The notes under the pieces: generated by a model
Database searches by the model: none
What the model was told of the DNA's origin: nothing
Seen by the model: only the letters and a program-made list of their open reading frames with translations
Shown: positions 17,557 through 28,179 of the stretch, piece by piece
How the letters are laid out: each line of letters opens with the position of its first letter
How positions within the stretch are numbered: position 1 is the first letter of the stretch
Made by a program: the position numbers and the translations under genes
From: Actinophytocola xinjiangensis
GTDB taxonomy: Bacteria > Actinomycetota > Actinomycetes > Mycobacteriales > Pseudonocardiaceae
Assembly: GCF_001921215.1 (NCBI RefSeq)
Contig: NZ_MSIF01000008.1
Location: forward strand, 278,702 to 342,701
Reading direction: 5' to 3'
DNA: 64,000 nt

Positions 17557-18782
17557 AGCACGCGGTGGTCGAACACCCGCTGGGTCTTGCGTTCGCTGCG
17601 GGGCAGCGAGCCCGGCTCGACCAGCTCGACCCCGATCCGCAGGCCGATCTTGTCCCGCAACCGTCTCTCCAGCTCGCCGACCGCGTCCCGGTCGTCGGTC
17701 TCCACCCGCACCGTGAGGCTGTCGCGCCCGCCGGCGTCGCGGTCGACGTGCGCCTGGAACTCCGGGCCGACACCGGGCATCTCGGCCAGCACGGTGTCCA
17801 CCTGCATCGGCAGGAAGATCACCCCGCGGACCTTGATCTGGTCGTCGGAGCGGCCCTGGATGCGGCCGATCCTCGGGTACGGGCTGCCGCACGGGCAGGG
17901 CTCGTCGTAGAGGTGGGTGAGGTCGCGGGTGCGGTAGCGGATCAGCGGCGTGGCCTCCTTGCGCAGCGTGGTCACCACCAGTTCGCCCGGGGTGCCCGCC
18001 GGCACCGGTTGGAGGGTGTCCGGGTCGATGATCTCCACGTGGAAGTTGTCGTCCCACACGTGGATGCCGTCGTGCCGGTCGCATTCCACGCCCACGCCGC
18101 CGCCCCACAGCTCGGTCAGCCCGTACAGGTCGAAGGTCCGCACGCCCAGCAGCGACTCGATCCGCGCGCGGGTGCCCTCACCCCAGCGTTCCGAGCCGGT
18201 GAGCGCGATCCGCAGCGCGAGGTCGGCGCGCAGTTCGTCCCGGGCGACCAGTTCGGCCAGCAGCAGGGTGAACGACGAGGTCGCCCACAGGACCGTACTG
18301 CGCATTTCGCCGAGCATCTCCACCTGGAGCTGGGTGTTGCCGGCGCCGGTCGGTACGACCATCGCGCCGACCCGCTCCACGCCCGACTGGAACCCCACGC
18401 CGGCCGCCCACAACCCGTAGCCGACGGCGATCTGCACCCGGTCCTGCTCAGTCACCCCCGCGTAGCGCAGGCACCGGGCCACCATCTCGGTCCAGTCCTC
18501 GACATCGCGGGCGGTGTATGCGCATACGGTGCGGCGGCCGGTGGTCCCGGTGGAGGCGTGCACGCGCACGATCCGCTCGTCGGGCACTGCCGCGTAGTCC
18601 AGTACGGGCGTTTCGCGGATCTCCGCCTTCGTGGTGAACGGGAGGCGGTACAGGTCGTCGGGCTCGCTGACGTCCTGTGGCCGTACCCCGGCCGCCTCGA
18701 GTTTTCCGCGCAGGTAGGCCGATCCGTGTGCGACCCGGTCCAGCATCGCGCGCAGCGCCGCCGGATCCACCTGTGCCGTCAT
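17553..18782 (-). CDS. PaaK-family adenylate-forming (acyl-CoA ligase-like) enzyme
   Basis: A 409-residue member of the phenylacetate-CoA ligase (PaaK) branch of the ANL superfamily. Visible motifs are the P-loop-like STGTTGRRTV, the YGLTELWGGG adenylate-binding motif, the RYRTRDL hinge-region block, the CPCG cysteines and the C-terminal IKVRGVIFLP. It should activate a carboxylic acid as an acyl-adenylate and pass it to CoA or a carrier thiol. The substrate is unknown; enzymes of this branch use aryl acids and various amino or hydroxy acids. The start ATG 18782 has no strong ribosome site. A 154-base gap separates it from the oxygenase upstream, and it is coupled by overlap to the FAH gene downstream. 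Confidence 0.88.
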   Translation of the reverse strand: MTAQVDPAALRAMLDRVAHGSAYLRGKLEAAGVRPQDVSEPDDLYRLPFTTKAEIRETPVLDYAAVPDERIVRVHASTGTTGRRTVCAYTARDVEDWTEMVARCLRYAGVTEQDRVQIAVGYGLWAAGVGFQSGVERVGAMVVPTGAGNTQLQVEMLGEMRSTVLWATSSFTLLLAELVARDELRADLALRIALTGSERWGEGTRARIESLLGVRTFDLYGLTELWGGGVGVECDRHDGIHVWDDNFHVEIIDPDTLQPVPAGTPGELVVTTLRKEATPLIRYRTRDLTHLYDEPCPCGSPYPRIGRIQGRSDDQIKVRGVIFLPMQVDTVLAEMPGVGPEFQAHVDRDAGGRDSLTVRVETDDRDAVGELERRLRDKIGLRIGVELVEPGSLPRSERKTQRVFDHRVL

Positions 18783-18936
18783 ACGTCCACCGTCCGGTTG
18801 TCGGGACCTTCACGATTTCCGGTGCACCGTCTTACCGCAAGATCGCTGCCAGGCCAACGGTATGTTTTGCCGAGGAGCAGTGCCGCTGGGCCGGATGCCC
18901 TAGGCGGTGATCAGCAACCAGCCCCACCGGCCGGTC

Positions 18937-19944
18937 TCAGTCACCGACCCGGCCCGGCACGCCGTCGAGCCACCGGTCGGCGTGCCGCGCGGCGGCGGCC
19001 TCGTCCCGGAAACCGTAGGTCTTGAGCAGCCAGCGGGTCCGCGCCCGCTCCGGGTCGTTGATCTCCAGGTGTTCGCGGCTGTGCAGGCCGTCCTGGTTGG
19101 CGAAGGTGAACAGGTCGCCGGTGCGGATGCGGTGGCGCGCCTTGTCCACCCGCACGAGCGCGTTCTTCAGCGACAGCAGCGCGTCCGTGGCCTCGGGCGG
19201 CGCCTCCGGCGCCACCGTGGTGTGTGTGTCGACGTAGCGCACGCTGTGCTCGCCGTAGAAGACCGGATGGTTGTCCGAGACGGTCAGCGTCGCGTTCTGG
19301 TCGCGGGACAGCACGTCGAACGGGGTGTAGTAGTACGGCTGACGCAACGTGTGCCGCTCACCCTCGGTGAGGTGGGCCAGCAGATCGGGGCCGGAGACGA
19401 ACCCGGTGTAGGTGATGTCCTCTTCCGGGCAGCGCATGCCGAGCAGGGTGATGTAGTCGGCGCGCACCGGGTGTGCCGTGCGGTCGTTGTGGAAGGCCAG
19501 TTCGCCGTCGCTGTAGCCGGTCTGCTTGCCCCGGTACCGGTTGATCGCGATCACGTCGATGAAGAAGTCGCCGTTGAACCGGGTGCCGTAGGACATCAGC
19601 GGGGTGGCGACCAGATGGCCGAACAGCTGGAGGAATCCCTCGGCGACGAAGGTGGTCTTCCTGGCGTACTTGTCGGTGAGCGGATCCTCCTGGTCCAGCA
19701 GCGGGACGTGCTCGTCGAGCGGACAGTTGCGCAGCGCGTGGGCGAAGGCGTTCCCGGACTCGCGGTCCTCGCGCACCCGGTCGGTGGCCGCGACCAGCGA
19801 CGCCGGGACCTTCCCCTGGTCGACCAACCCGGCGATCTCGGCCGAGAACCCGAGCGGGTCCCGGTAAGGATGCGCGGCCACCGTCAGCAGCAGGTCCTGC
19901 AATTCCGCGCGTTCATCGTCCACAAAGGCATATGTCAGCCGCAT
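18937..19944 (-). CDS. Clavaminate-synthase-like 2OG/Fe(II) oxygenase
   Basis: A 335-residue TauD/clavaminate-synthase-fold dioxygenase. The HxD metal ligands occur in AFHNDRTAHPVRADY, a block closely resembling amino-acid beta-hydroxylases of the AsnO/VioC group. The distal histidine and 2OG arginine regions are in SREHLEINDPERARTRWLLKTYG. ATG 19944 is chosen because AGAGGAACGGT precedes it directly. Two further in-frame starts upstream lack this. The enzyme probably hydroxylates a free amino acid or related acid, but substrate choice cannot be read. It heads a leftward operon with the PaaK-like and FAH genes and is divergent from the homocitrate-synthase cassette. Confidence 0.87.
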   Translation of the reverse strand: MRLTYAFVDDERAELQDLLLTVAAHPYRDPLGFSAEIAGLVDQGKVPASLVAATDRVREDRESGNAFAHALRNCPLDEHVPLLDQEDPLTDKYARKTTFVAEGFLQLFGHLVATPLMSYGTRFNGDFFIDVIAINRYRGKQTGYSDGELAFHNDRTAHPVRADYITLLGMRCPEEDITYTGFVSGPDLLAHLTEGERHTLRQPYYYTPFDVLSRDQNATLTVSDNHPVFYGEHSVRYVDTHTTVAPEAPPEATDALLSLKNALVRVDKARHRIRTGDLFTFANQDGLHSREHLEINDPERARTRWLLKTYGFRDEAAAARHADRWLDGVPGRVGD

Positions 19945-20020
19945 ACCGTTCCTCTGAAAGGTCCAACGGTCCGAATTGGCACTACCGTCGCCAGCCGGAC
20001 GCAGCGCTACGTCCAAACGC

Positions 20021-20049
20021 ACTAGCGGGTATCTGTCGGCGACGGTCAA
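20021..20049 (-). promoter_or_regulatory. Possible promoter of the oxygenase operon
   Basis: On the minus strand TTGACC (20044-20049) and GCTAGT (20021-20026) are separated by 17 bases. The -35 is close to consensus and the -10 is weak. Transcription would begin about 70 bases before ATG 19944. Prediction by eye. Confidence 0.35.
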
Positions 20050-20180
20050 ACCGCCGGCGCAGTCTAGACACACCAAGGCGCACAACGCCATCCGTTCCCA
20101 TGTGACGAACTCCGAAGATCATCATGAATCGGCGCCACCAGCGTTTTCCGGACACCGCCGAGATTCGGCCGCGAACGGTA

Positions 20181-20210
20181 TTGACTGCGGACCGTTGTGC
20201 ACTGTTTGAT
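20181..20210 (+). promoter_or_regulatory. Possible promoter of the homocitrate-synthase cassette
   Basis: TTGACT at 20181-20186 and TTTGAT at 20205-20210, spaced by 18 bases, match five and four bases of the sigma-70-type consensus. They lie about 65 bases upstream of the GTG start at 20275, in the less GC-rich part of the intergenic region. Confidence 0.45.
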
Positions 20211-20274
20211 TCTGCCCCGTCGCGCGGCGTACACCGACATACATCGGCACTTCCAGCCAGGAGGAATTGGTTCA

Positions 20275-21507
20275 GTGGCGGACATCCGGCTCACTGCTTC
20301 ATCCACCATGCCCGCCGCGGTCGAGGTGATCGACTGCACGTTGCGCGACGGCGAGCAGACACCGGGGGTCTGGTTCACCGTCGAGGAGAAGGTGGAACTG
20401 GCGAAACTCCTGGCAGAGGCCGGTATCGGCCTGCTGGACGCCGGTTTTCCCGGCGCGTCGGGCGCGGATCTCGAAGCCATGCAGGAAATGCGCCGTTCGG
20501 GTGTTACCGCGAGGATCGGCGCCACCGCCCGCCCGCTGCGCGCGGACATCGCCGCCGCCGCCAAGGCCCAGGCGCACGAGGTCTTCATGTTCTTCCCGAC
20601 CAGCGACCTGCGCCTGCGGGAAACCCTTGGTATGAGCCGTGATCAGGCCATCCGTACGATGCGAACCGGGATGGACGAGGCGCTCGGCGAGGGCATGGGC
20701 GTGAACCTGGTGTTCGAGGACGCCACCCGCGCCGACCCCGAGCACCTGGTCCGGCTGGTCGACCAGACGTGCGCACCGGGCACCGTCACCCGGCTGGTGC
20801 TGGCCGACTCGGTGGGCTGCGCGCACCCGGACGGGATGCGCCGGCTGGTCAGGACACTGGCCGAACGCCTGGACAACGGCATCGCGATCTGCACCCACGC
20901 GCACAACGACTACGGCCTGGCCACCGCGAACACCCTGGCGGCGGTGGACGCCGGGGCCCGCGCGATCACCTGCACGGTCAACGGGATCGGCGAACGGGCC
21001 GGCAACGCCGACCTCGCCGAGTGCCTGGCCGCGCTGACCCACCTCTACGGCGTGCGGCACGGCGTGCGCGGTGAGGCGCTGCCGGAGCTGGCCGGGTTCG
21101 TCGAACGGGCCAGCGGAATCCACATGAGTGCCACCAAACCGGTCACCGGGTACAACGTGTACCGCCACGAGTCCGGGGTGCACGTGGACAGCATGCTCAA
21201 GGACACCCGCAGCTACGAGATGCTGCCGCCGGGGTGGACCGGCCAGGACCGGGGTTACGTGCTGGGCAAGCACTCCGGGACCTCGCTGGTCCGCCACATC
21301 CTCGGCCAGACCGATCCACCGCGCGCGGTGGACGACGACCTGGCGCGGGCGCTGGTCGACGTGGTGAAGCAGGCGGTGGAGAGCGGCGGCAAGGCCGGGC
21401 ACGAGCGCGCCTACAGCGCCAAGCAGGCGTTCACCGAGGACGCGCTGGCCGGGGTGTCGCCGGAGCTGCTGATCGCCGAGTACGACCGGCTGGCGAGCAC
21501 CTCGTGA
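20275..21507 (+). CDS. Homocitrate synthase/isopropylmalate synthase-like enzyme
   Basis: A 410-residue DRE-TIM metallolyase that condenses acetyl-CoA with a 2-oxo acid. Diagnostic features are [16 protein letters not shown] (catalytic Arg-Asp and metal Asp), the metal-binding [29 protein letters not shown], and [11 protein letters not shown] from the C-terminal part. The length and the ungapped [12 protein letters not shown] start fit homocitrate synthase/NifV-type enzymes, which lack the leucine-feedback domain of LeuA. GTG 20275 has an AGGAGG ribosome site. It is followed by the two aconitase-like subunits with four-base overlaps, so the cassette performs 2-oxo acid chain extension. Oxoglutarate to oxoadipate is the textbook case; other oxo acids such as phenylpyruvate are possible. 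Confidence 0.9.
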   Translation: MADIRLTASSTMPAAVEVIDCTLRDGEQTPGVWFTVEEKVELAKLLAEAGIGLLDAGFPGASGADLEAMQEMRRSGVTARIGATARPLRADIAAAAKAQAHEVFMFFPTSDLRLRETLGMSRDQAIRTMRTGMDEALGEGMGVNLVFEDATRADPEHLVRLVDQTCAPGTVTRLVLADSVGCAHPDGMRRLVRTLAERLDNGIAICTHAHNDYGLATANTLAAVDAGARAITCTVNGIGERAGNADLAECLAALTHLYGVRHGVRGEALPELAGFVERASGIHMSATKPVTGYNVYRHESGVHVDSMLKDTRSYEMLPPGWTGQDRGYVLGKHSGTSLVRHILGQTDPPRAVDDDLARALVDVVKQAVESGGKAGHERAYSAKQAFTEDALAGVSPELLIAEYDRLASTS

Positions 21508-22772
21508 GCGGGCGCACCCTCAGCGACAAGGTGATCGACGCGCACACCGTCGACGAGCACGACACCAACCTGTTCCGCCGGGTCACGGTCGACGCGGTCC
21601 TCGGCCACGACGCCACCACCGCCCTGCTGATCGACGACTTCGAGCGGCGCGGAGTGTCCATCTGGGACCGAAGCAGGGTGTTGCTGGCCAACGACCACTT
21701 CTCACCGCCCGCGACGGCCGAGCGGGCCGACATCTCCAACCGGTTCCTGGCCTTCGCCCGCGAGCAGGACATCCCCAACCTCATGCTGGACCGGGGGATC
21801 TGCCACCAGCTGCTGGTGGAACACAGGCTGTGCCAGGCCGGCGGGCTGATCGTCGGCGCCGACAGCCACACGGTGATGGCCGGCGGCATCGGCGCGTGCG
21901 CGACCGGCATGGGCGCCACCGACATCCTGTTCACCCTGGCCACCGGGACGACCTGGCTGCGCAGGCCGGAGACCATCGCCGTGCGGCTGCACGGGGAACT
22001 GCCGGCGCAGTCCGCCGGCCGCGACGTCGTGCTGGCGCTGCTGGCCGTGCTCGGCGAGAGCGGCGCGCAGTACCGGTCGCTGGAGTTCCACGACGAGTCG
22101 ACGACCCGGCTCGGCCAGGACGACCGGTTCGCCATCGCGAACATGGCGGTGGAGATCGGCGCGAAGTTCGGTGTGTTCGTCCCGGACGAGGTCACCGAGG
22201 ACTACTACCTCCAGCGCGACGGCGAGTTCCTCGGCACCCCGGTGCGCCCGGACGCCGACGCGGTGTACGAGCGGGTGATCGACCTCGACCTGAGCGGGCT
22301 GGACGCGCGGGTCGCCAAGCCGTGGTCGCCGGCGAACGTGGTGCCGCTGCGGGAACTCGAACCGGTGCGGATCACCAGTGCCTTCCTGGGTTCCTGCGCG
22401 AGTGGGCGACTGTCGGACATCGCGGCCGTGGCCGAGGAACTTGCCGATCGCAAGGTGCACCCCGAGGTGCGGTTCGTGGTGATCCCGGCGTCGGTCGCGG
22501 TGTTCCAGCAGGCGCTGCGCGCCGGCTACGTCGAGACGCTCACCGAGGCCGGCGCGATCGTCAACCACTCCAGCTGCGGGGCGTGCGGCGGCATCGACAA
22601 GGGCGTGCTCGGCGCGCAGGACGTGTGCGTGTCCAGTTCCAACCGGAACTTCCGGGGCCGGATGGGCCACTGGCAGAGCCGGACCTACCTGGCCAGCCCC
22701 AGAACCGTGGCCCGCGCCGCGATCCGGGGTGTCCTGGCCCCCGACCTGTACGGCACGCGGGAGGACTCGTGA
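21504..22772 (+). CDS. Aconitase-family large subunit (LeuC/homoaconitase-like)
   Basis: A 422-residue [4Fe-4S] hydro-lyase large subunit. The cluster cysteines are in [12 protein letters not shown] and in the SCGACGG pair, all three present. Other family blocks are [19 protein letters not shown] and [15 protein letters not shown] 21504 overlaps the synthase stop by four bases. With the small subunit that follows it would isomerise the condensation product (citrate-type to isocitrate-type), by dehydration and rehydration. The size matches the archaeal/bacterial LeuC-HacA group that works with a separate small subunit, rather than the single-chain aconitases. Confidence 0.92.
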   Translation: MSGRTLSDKVIDAHTVDEHDTNLFRRVTVDAVLGHDATTALLIDDFERRGVSIWDRSRVLLANDHFSPPATAERADISNRFLAFAREQDIPNLMLDRGICHQLLVEHRLCQAGGLIVGADSHTVMAGGIGACATGMGATDILFTLATGTTWLRRPETIAVRLHGELPAQSAGRDVVLALLAVLGESGAQYRSLEFHDESTTRLGQDDRFAIANMAVEIGAKFGVFVPDEVTEDYYLQRDGEFLGTPVRPDADAVYERVIDLDLSGLDARVAKPWSPANVVPLRELEPVRITSAFLGSCASGRLSDIAAVAEELADRKVHPEVRFVVIPASVAVFQQALRAGYVETLTEAGAIVNHSSCGACGGIDKGVLGAQDVCVSSSNRNFRGRMGHWQSRTYLASPRTVARAAIRGVLAPDLYGTREDS

Positions 22773-23208
22773 ACCCGATCTCGGGCCGGGTGTGGCTCTT
22801 CGGCGACGACCTGAACACCGACGTCATCCACCCGCCGGCGTTCTACAGCCTGGACCCGGACAAGGTCCGCCGGGGCCTGTTCCACGGCTACGACCCCGAA
22901 CTGCAACCCAACCTGGAGCCGGGGGACGTCGTGGTCGCCGGCCGCAACTTCGGCTGCGGCTCCAGCCGGGAGACCTCGATCCGCGCGCTCAAGCTCAACC
23001 ACATCGGCGCGGTGATCGCCGTCGACTTCGCCCGGATCTTCTTCCGCAACGCCACCAACAACGGCCTGCCCTGTCTGACCTTCGACGACCCGGCCGACCT
23101 GGAGCGGCTGACCACCGGCCAGCGCGTGAGCGTCGACCCGGACCGGGCGAGGCTGCGCACCGGGGACGGCACCACCATCGCCCTCACGCCTCCTGGCGAG
23201 TTCGTCCG

Positions 23209-24623
<1,415 letters not shown>

Positions 24624-24648
<25 letters not shown>

Positions 24649-25676
24649 TTAGGACACTCGGTGCGGAGCAGGCCGTAGAGGGCGAGGTCGCGGCGTCGGC
24701 CGTCGCGGACCCGGGCACCGCGCAGGACGCCGTCGAGCTGGAAACCGGCCTTCTCCAGGACGCGCCGGCCCGACTCGTCCTCGGCGTCCACCCCGGCCTC
24801 CACCCGGTCAAGACCGGTCGTGTCGAACAGGTGCCCGGCCAGCATCCGGTGCACCGCCACCGCCACGTCCCGCCCGGCGGGAACCAGGTCGGCGGCGATC
24901 GTCCAGGCGGCACAGCCGAACGTGTCACCGTGGCCGACGGCGTGCCAGCGAACCACGCCGAGCAGGTCACCGGAGGCCTCGTCGAGCACCGCGGCCGTAC
25001 TGGGCGTGCGGGGCGCCTCCGGGGAGAGCCGGTGATCGCGGTCCACCCGGAACGGGTCATCGCCACCAGCGGCGACAACGCGACGGTCGCCGGGCCTGGA
25101 GGTCGCGAGCAGCACGCCGCCACCCCGCACGAGCACCTCCCGCTCGGCGTCGGCGGCGTCCAGGTCGGCACGCATCATGCTGTACATCAACAGGTCCCGG
25201 GGCACACCGGCCCGCCGCACCACCCCGCGGACCCGGCCCTCCAGCCGGAACCCGGCACCTTCCAGGCCGCGCCTGGCCGGCACGTTCTCCGGGTCGGTCA
25301 CCGCCTGGATGCGGTCCATCTCGGTGGTGTCGAACAGGTACCGGGCCAGCAGCAGGCCGCCGCGCGAACTCAGGCCCCTGCCCTGGACGGTCGGCAGCAG
25401 GTGGAACCCCTGGTTCCAACCGATCCCGGCCACCGAGACGATGTGCGGCACCGGCCGCCAGCTCATCGTGCCGAGCACCTCACCGGTCTCCACCAGCACC
25501 AGACCGGCCCACGAGCGCGGAACCGTCAGCGGTATCGGCCGGTCGTCCGGATCGGGGTCGAAGGTGTCGTCGCACCGTTCCAGGACGGATTCCCGTTCAC
25601 CGTCATGGAGTTCGACAAGGGCAAGGACGTCGTCGCTGGCCAGGACCGTCCGGCCGGGAATTGTCACGGGCAGCAT
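24624..25676 (-). CDS. Tandem-domain GNAT acetyltransferase (RimJ/RimL type)
   Basis: A 350-residue protein with two GNAT-like domains. The first (about residues 15-180) has the acetyl-CoA loop in LLPTVQGRGLSSRGGLLLARYLF and the helix pattern ENVPARRGLEGAGFRLEGRVRG. The second (about 200-345) has VPAGRDVAVAVHRMLAGHLF and DESGRRVLEKAGFQLDGVLRG. The second loop lacks the QxxGxG/A pattern, so only the first domain may bind acetyl-CoA well. The family N-acetylates ribosomal proteins, amino sugars or small amines. The overlap with the decarboxylase suggests that it acylates the amine that enzyme makes, or protects the host; this is inference. Confidence 0.85.
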
Positions 25677-25725
25677 AGTAGTCCGGATTCGGTGTGGGGC
25701 AAGGAAAAACTCTCAGTGGATCATC

Positions 25726-26925
25726 TCAGCTGGCCCGCCGCCACCCTGTGGCGACACCGGCGCCGCCCAGCACTCCCAGCGCGGCGAACACCGCGATCGC
25801 CGTCGACGGGTCGCTGAACTGGGCGAGGACACCGGCCAGCAGCGCGCCCAGCCCCTGGGTCGCGCGCACCACCGCCAGCGCCAACCCGTAGGCTTGGCCC
25901 CGAACCTCGTCCGGAACCGTCCTGGTGAACGTCGCGACGGCCACCGCGTCGTGCCCCGACAGCAGCCCGCACACCGCGCACGCCGCGACGACCAGCACCA
26001 GCCCCGGCGCCACTCCGATGGGGAGCAGCACGGCGCTGGTGGCCACCGCCAACGGTCCGAGCAGGACCAGCCGGCGTCCCGGCGGCACCAGCCGGGTGAG
26101 CAGCGTCGCGCCCAGCGCGCTGCCGGCCGGGTGCGCGGCCAGCAGCAGCCCGACCGCCGCCGTGCCGACGCCGATCTGGTCGGCCAGCGGGACCGCCAAC
26201 CCGGCCGGCACGGTGTAACAGCCGGCCAGACAGCCGAAGGCCATCAGGTACCGCAGCCGCCGGTCACGCCACACCAACCCCAGCAGCGACCCGAACGACG
26301 CCAGCAGCGCCGGGCGCCGGTCCGCCGCCACCGGCGGGTGCGCGCCGAGTCCCAGCGCGACCAGCACCGCCGCGACGACGAACGTGCCGGCGTCGATCAG
26401 CAGCGCCCACGCCGGCCCCAGCCAGGCCACCAGCGGGGCGCCGGCCGCGTACCCGCCGAGGATGCCGACCTGCAACGCGGTGAACGTCAGCCCCATCCCG
26501 ACCTCGTAGCGGTCCCCCGGCAGGATCGTCGGCATGATCGCCGCGCGGGCCGCCTTGTAGGGCGCGCCGGCCAGCGGCACCGCGAACACCAGCACCCCCA
26601 GCGCCCACAGCGGCAGCCCGGGTAACGCCATCAGCGCGACGACCCCCGCGCGGACCAGATCGCAGACGATCATCGTGGTGCGCCGGGGGTAGCGGTCGGC
26701 GAGCCCGGCCAGCAGCGGCCCGGCGACCAGTTCGGGCAGCAGGGTCAGCGCGTAGGTGAGCGCGGCCATCGCCGAGGAGCCGGTGCGGTCGAACACCAGC
26801 ACCGCCAGCGCGACCCGGGCCATCTGGTCCCCGGCGATGGACACCACGTGGGTGCCGAACAGCACCCGGAACTCCCCGACGGCGAACACGTCCCGGTAAC
26901 TGGCGGCCCGCTCGCGGTTACGCAT
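25726..26925 (-). CDS. MFS transporter (enterobactin-exporter EntS-like)
   Basis: A 399-residue integral membrane protein with about twelve hydrophobic segments. The FRVLFGTHVVSIAGDQMARVALAVLVF start and the GLADRYPRRTTMIVCDL loop between helices 2 and 3 are typical of the EntS/multidrug MFS group. It probably exports a small product such as a siderophore or the product of the neighbouring decarboxylase genes. A TTA leucine codon lies at 26623-26625. ATG 26925 is used, although no good ribosome site is visible. It is divergent from the second iron importer across 108 bases that carry no recognisable iron box. Confidence 0.88.
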   Translation of the reverse strand: MRNRERAASYRDVFAVGEFRVLFGTHVVSIAGDQMARVALAVLVFDRTGSSAMAALTYALTLLPELVAGPLLAGLADRYPRRTTMIVCDLVRAGVVALMALPGLPLWALGVLVFAVPLAGAPYKAARAAIMPTILPGDRYEVGMGLTFTALQVGILGGYAAGAPLVAWLGPAWALLIDAGTFVVAAVLVALGLGAHPPVAADRRPALLASFGSLLGLVWRDRRLRYLMAFGCLAGCYTVPAGLAVPLADQIGVGTAAVGLLLAAHPAGSALGATLLTRLVPPGRRLVLLGPLAVATSAVLLPIGVAPGLVLVVAACAVCGLLSGHDAVAVATFTRTVPDEVRGQAYGLALAVVRATQGLGALLAGVLAQFSDPSTAIAVFAALGVLGGAGVATGWRRAS

Positions 26926-27033
26926 TCGCGGGAGTATGGACCATCCCGTTGTGGTGAGGGTTACAGGTCCGAGCCGCTCCAACCGCCTACGCTGTTGCAA
27001 GTAGGTCGCAGTAGCGAGGATCTGGCGGGGGGC

Positions 27034-28164
27034 ATGGGACTGACCACGGCCGTCGACACCGGACCCGACCCGGACGACCTCGACGACGACGTTGACGACG
27101 ACCTCGACGACGACCTCGACCACGCCGCCCGCCGGCGCTCCACCGCGCTGTGGATCGGCGGGCTGACCGCCGGTCTGCTGGTGACCCTCGTCCTGGCGGT
27201 CGGCCTGGGCGCCGTGGCGATCTCCCCGGCGACGGTCGCGCGGATCGTGGGCCACCACCTGGTCGGCTGGCCGGGCGAGGTCAGCGCGACCTCGGCGGAG
27301 GAGTCGATCGTCTGGCGGGTGCGGCTGCCCAGGGTGGTGCTGGGCCTGCTGGTCGGCGCCGGCCTCGCGGTGTGCGGGGTGGCGTTGCAGGCGATGGTCC
27401 GCAACCTGCTGGCCGACCCGTACCTGCTGGGCGTCACCTCCGGCGCGTCGACCGGCGCGGCGGCGGCCATCCTGTTCGGACTGGGCGCCGGGTTCGGCGA
27501 GAACGCGCTGTCGGCCAGCGCGTTCCTCGGGGCGCTGGCCGCCTCGCTCGCGGTGTTCCTGGTGGCCAGGGCCGGCGGGCGGATCACCTCGCTGCGGCTG
27601 CTGATGGCCGGCGTCGCGGTCGGCTACGCGCTCTACGCGGCCACCAGCTTCCTGATCTTCGCCGCCGACTCGGCCGAGGGCGCCCGGTCGGTGCTGTTCT
27701 GGCTGCTCGGCTCGCTGGGGCTGGCCCGCTGGTCGGTGCCGCTCGCGGTGGTGGCCGTGGTGGTGTGCCTGAGCGTCGCCGCGCTGATGGTCTGGGGCCG
27801 GAAGCTGGACGCGCTGGCCGTCGGCGACGAGACCGCGCACACACTCGGGGTGCCGCCGACCCGGTTCCGGGTGCGGCTGCTGGTCGTGGTGGCGCTGTGC
27901 GTCGGCGCGGTCGTCGCCGCCTCGGGCGGCATCGGGTTCATCGGGCTGGTGATCCCGCACGTCGCCCGCCGGTTCGTCGGCGCGGCGCACGGCCGGGTCA
28001 TCCCGGTGGCGGCGCTGATCGGCGCGATCTTCCTGGTGTGGGCCGACGTCGCGGCCCGCACGCTGCTGGAGCCGCGCGAGCTGCCCATCGGCATCATCAC
28101 CGCCCTCGTCGGCGCCCCGTTCCTGCTGATCCTGGTCCGCCGCTTCCACGCGACGAGCACCTGA
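27034..28164 (+). CDS. FecCD-family ABC permease with acidic N-terminal tail
   Basis: A 376-residue BtuC/FecCD-type permease. After an unusual aspartate-rich tail (residues about 11-29) come the transmembrane region and the family blocks RLPRVVLGLLVGAGLAVCG, LADPYLLGVTSGASTG and GFIGLVIPHVARR. Only one permease is encoded in this operon, so it should work as a homodimer, as BtuC does. ATG 27034 is preceded by a G-rich stretch. The binding protein follows by 15 bases, and the ATPase and methyltransferase are coupled by overlaps. It imports a ferric siderophore or a related metal complex. Confidence 0.93.
   Translation: MGLTTAVDTGPDPDDLDDDVDDDLDDDLDHAARRRSTALWIGGLTAGLLVTLVLAVGLGAVAISPATVARIVGHHLVGWPGEVSATSAEESIVWRVRLPRVVLGLLVGAGLAVCGVALQAMVRNLLADPYLLGVTSGASTGAAAAILFGLGAGFGENALSASAFLGALAASLAVFLVARAGGRITSLRLLMAGVAVGYALYAATSFLIFAADSAEGARSVLFWLLGSLGLARWSVPLAVVAVVVCLSVAALMVWGRKLDALAVGDETAHTLGVPPTRFRVRLLVVVALCVGAVVAASGGIGFIGLVIPHVARRFVGAAHGRVIPVAALIGAIFLVWADVAARTLLEPRELPIGIITALVGAPFLLILVRRFHATST
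27072..27120 (+). repeat. Aspartate-codon repeat in permease N-terminus
   Basis: An imperfect tandem array of GACGACGACCTC-like units encodes a D/L-rich tail (DDLDDDVDDDLDDD). It is part of the permease gene and precedes the first membrane helix. Such simple repeats can change length by slippage; whether the acidic tail binds metal or is only a spacer cannot be told from the sequence. Confidence 0.7.
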
Positions 28165-28179
28165 CCACCGAGGAGACCG

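Larger units (their letters stand above)
19945..20274. other. 330-bp divergent intergenic region
   Basis: This is the only non-coding stretch above 300 bases in the window. It separates the leftward oxygenase operon from the rightward homocitrate-synthase cassette. It is less GC-rich than its surroundings and holds one promoter-like pair for each direction (20021-20049 leftward, 20181-20210 rightward) plus the AGGAGG ribosome site of the rightward operon. No small gene, RNA structure or convincing operator was recognised. Confidence 0.8.

Noticed and set aside
26941..27033. TTACAGG and CCTAC...GTAGG segments upstream of the second iron importer as a possible iron box or operator.
   Set aside because: They do not align with the IdeR consensus beyond a few bases, and the CCTAC/GTAGG arms are only five bases with a ten-base loop.
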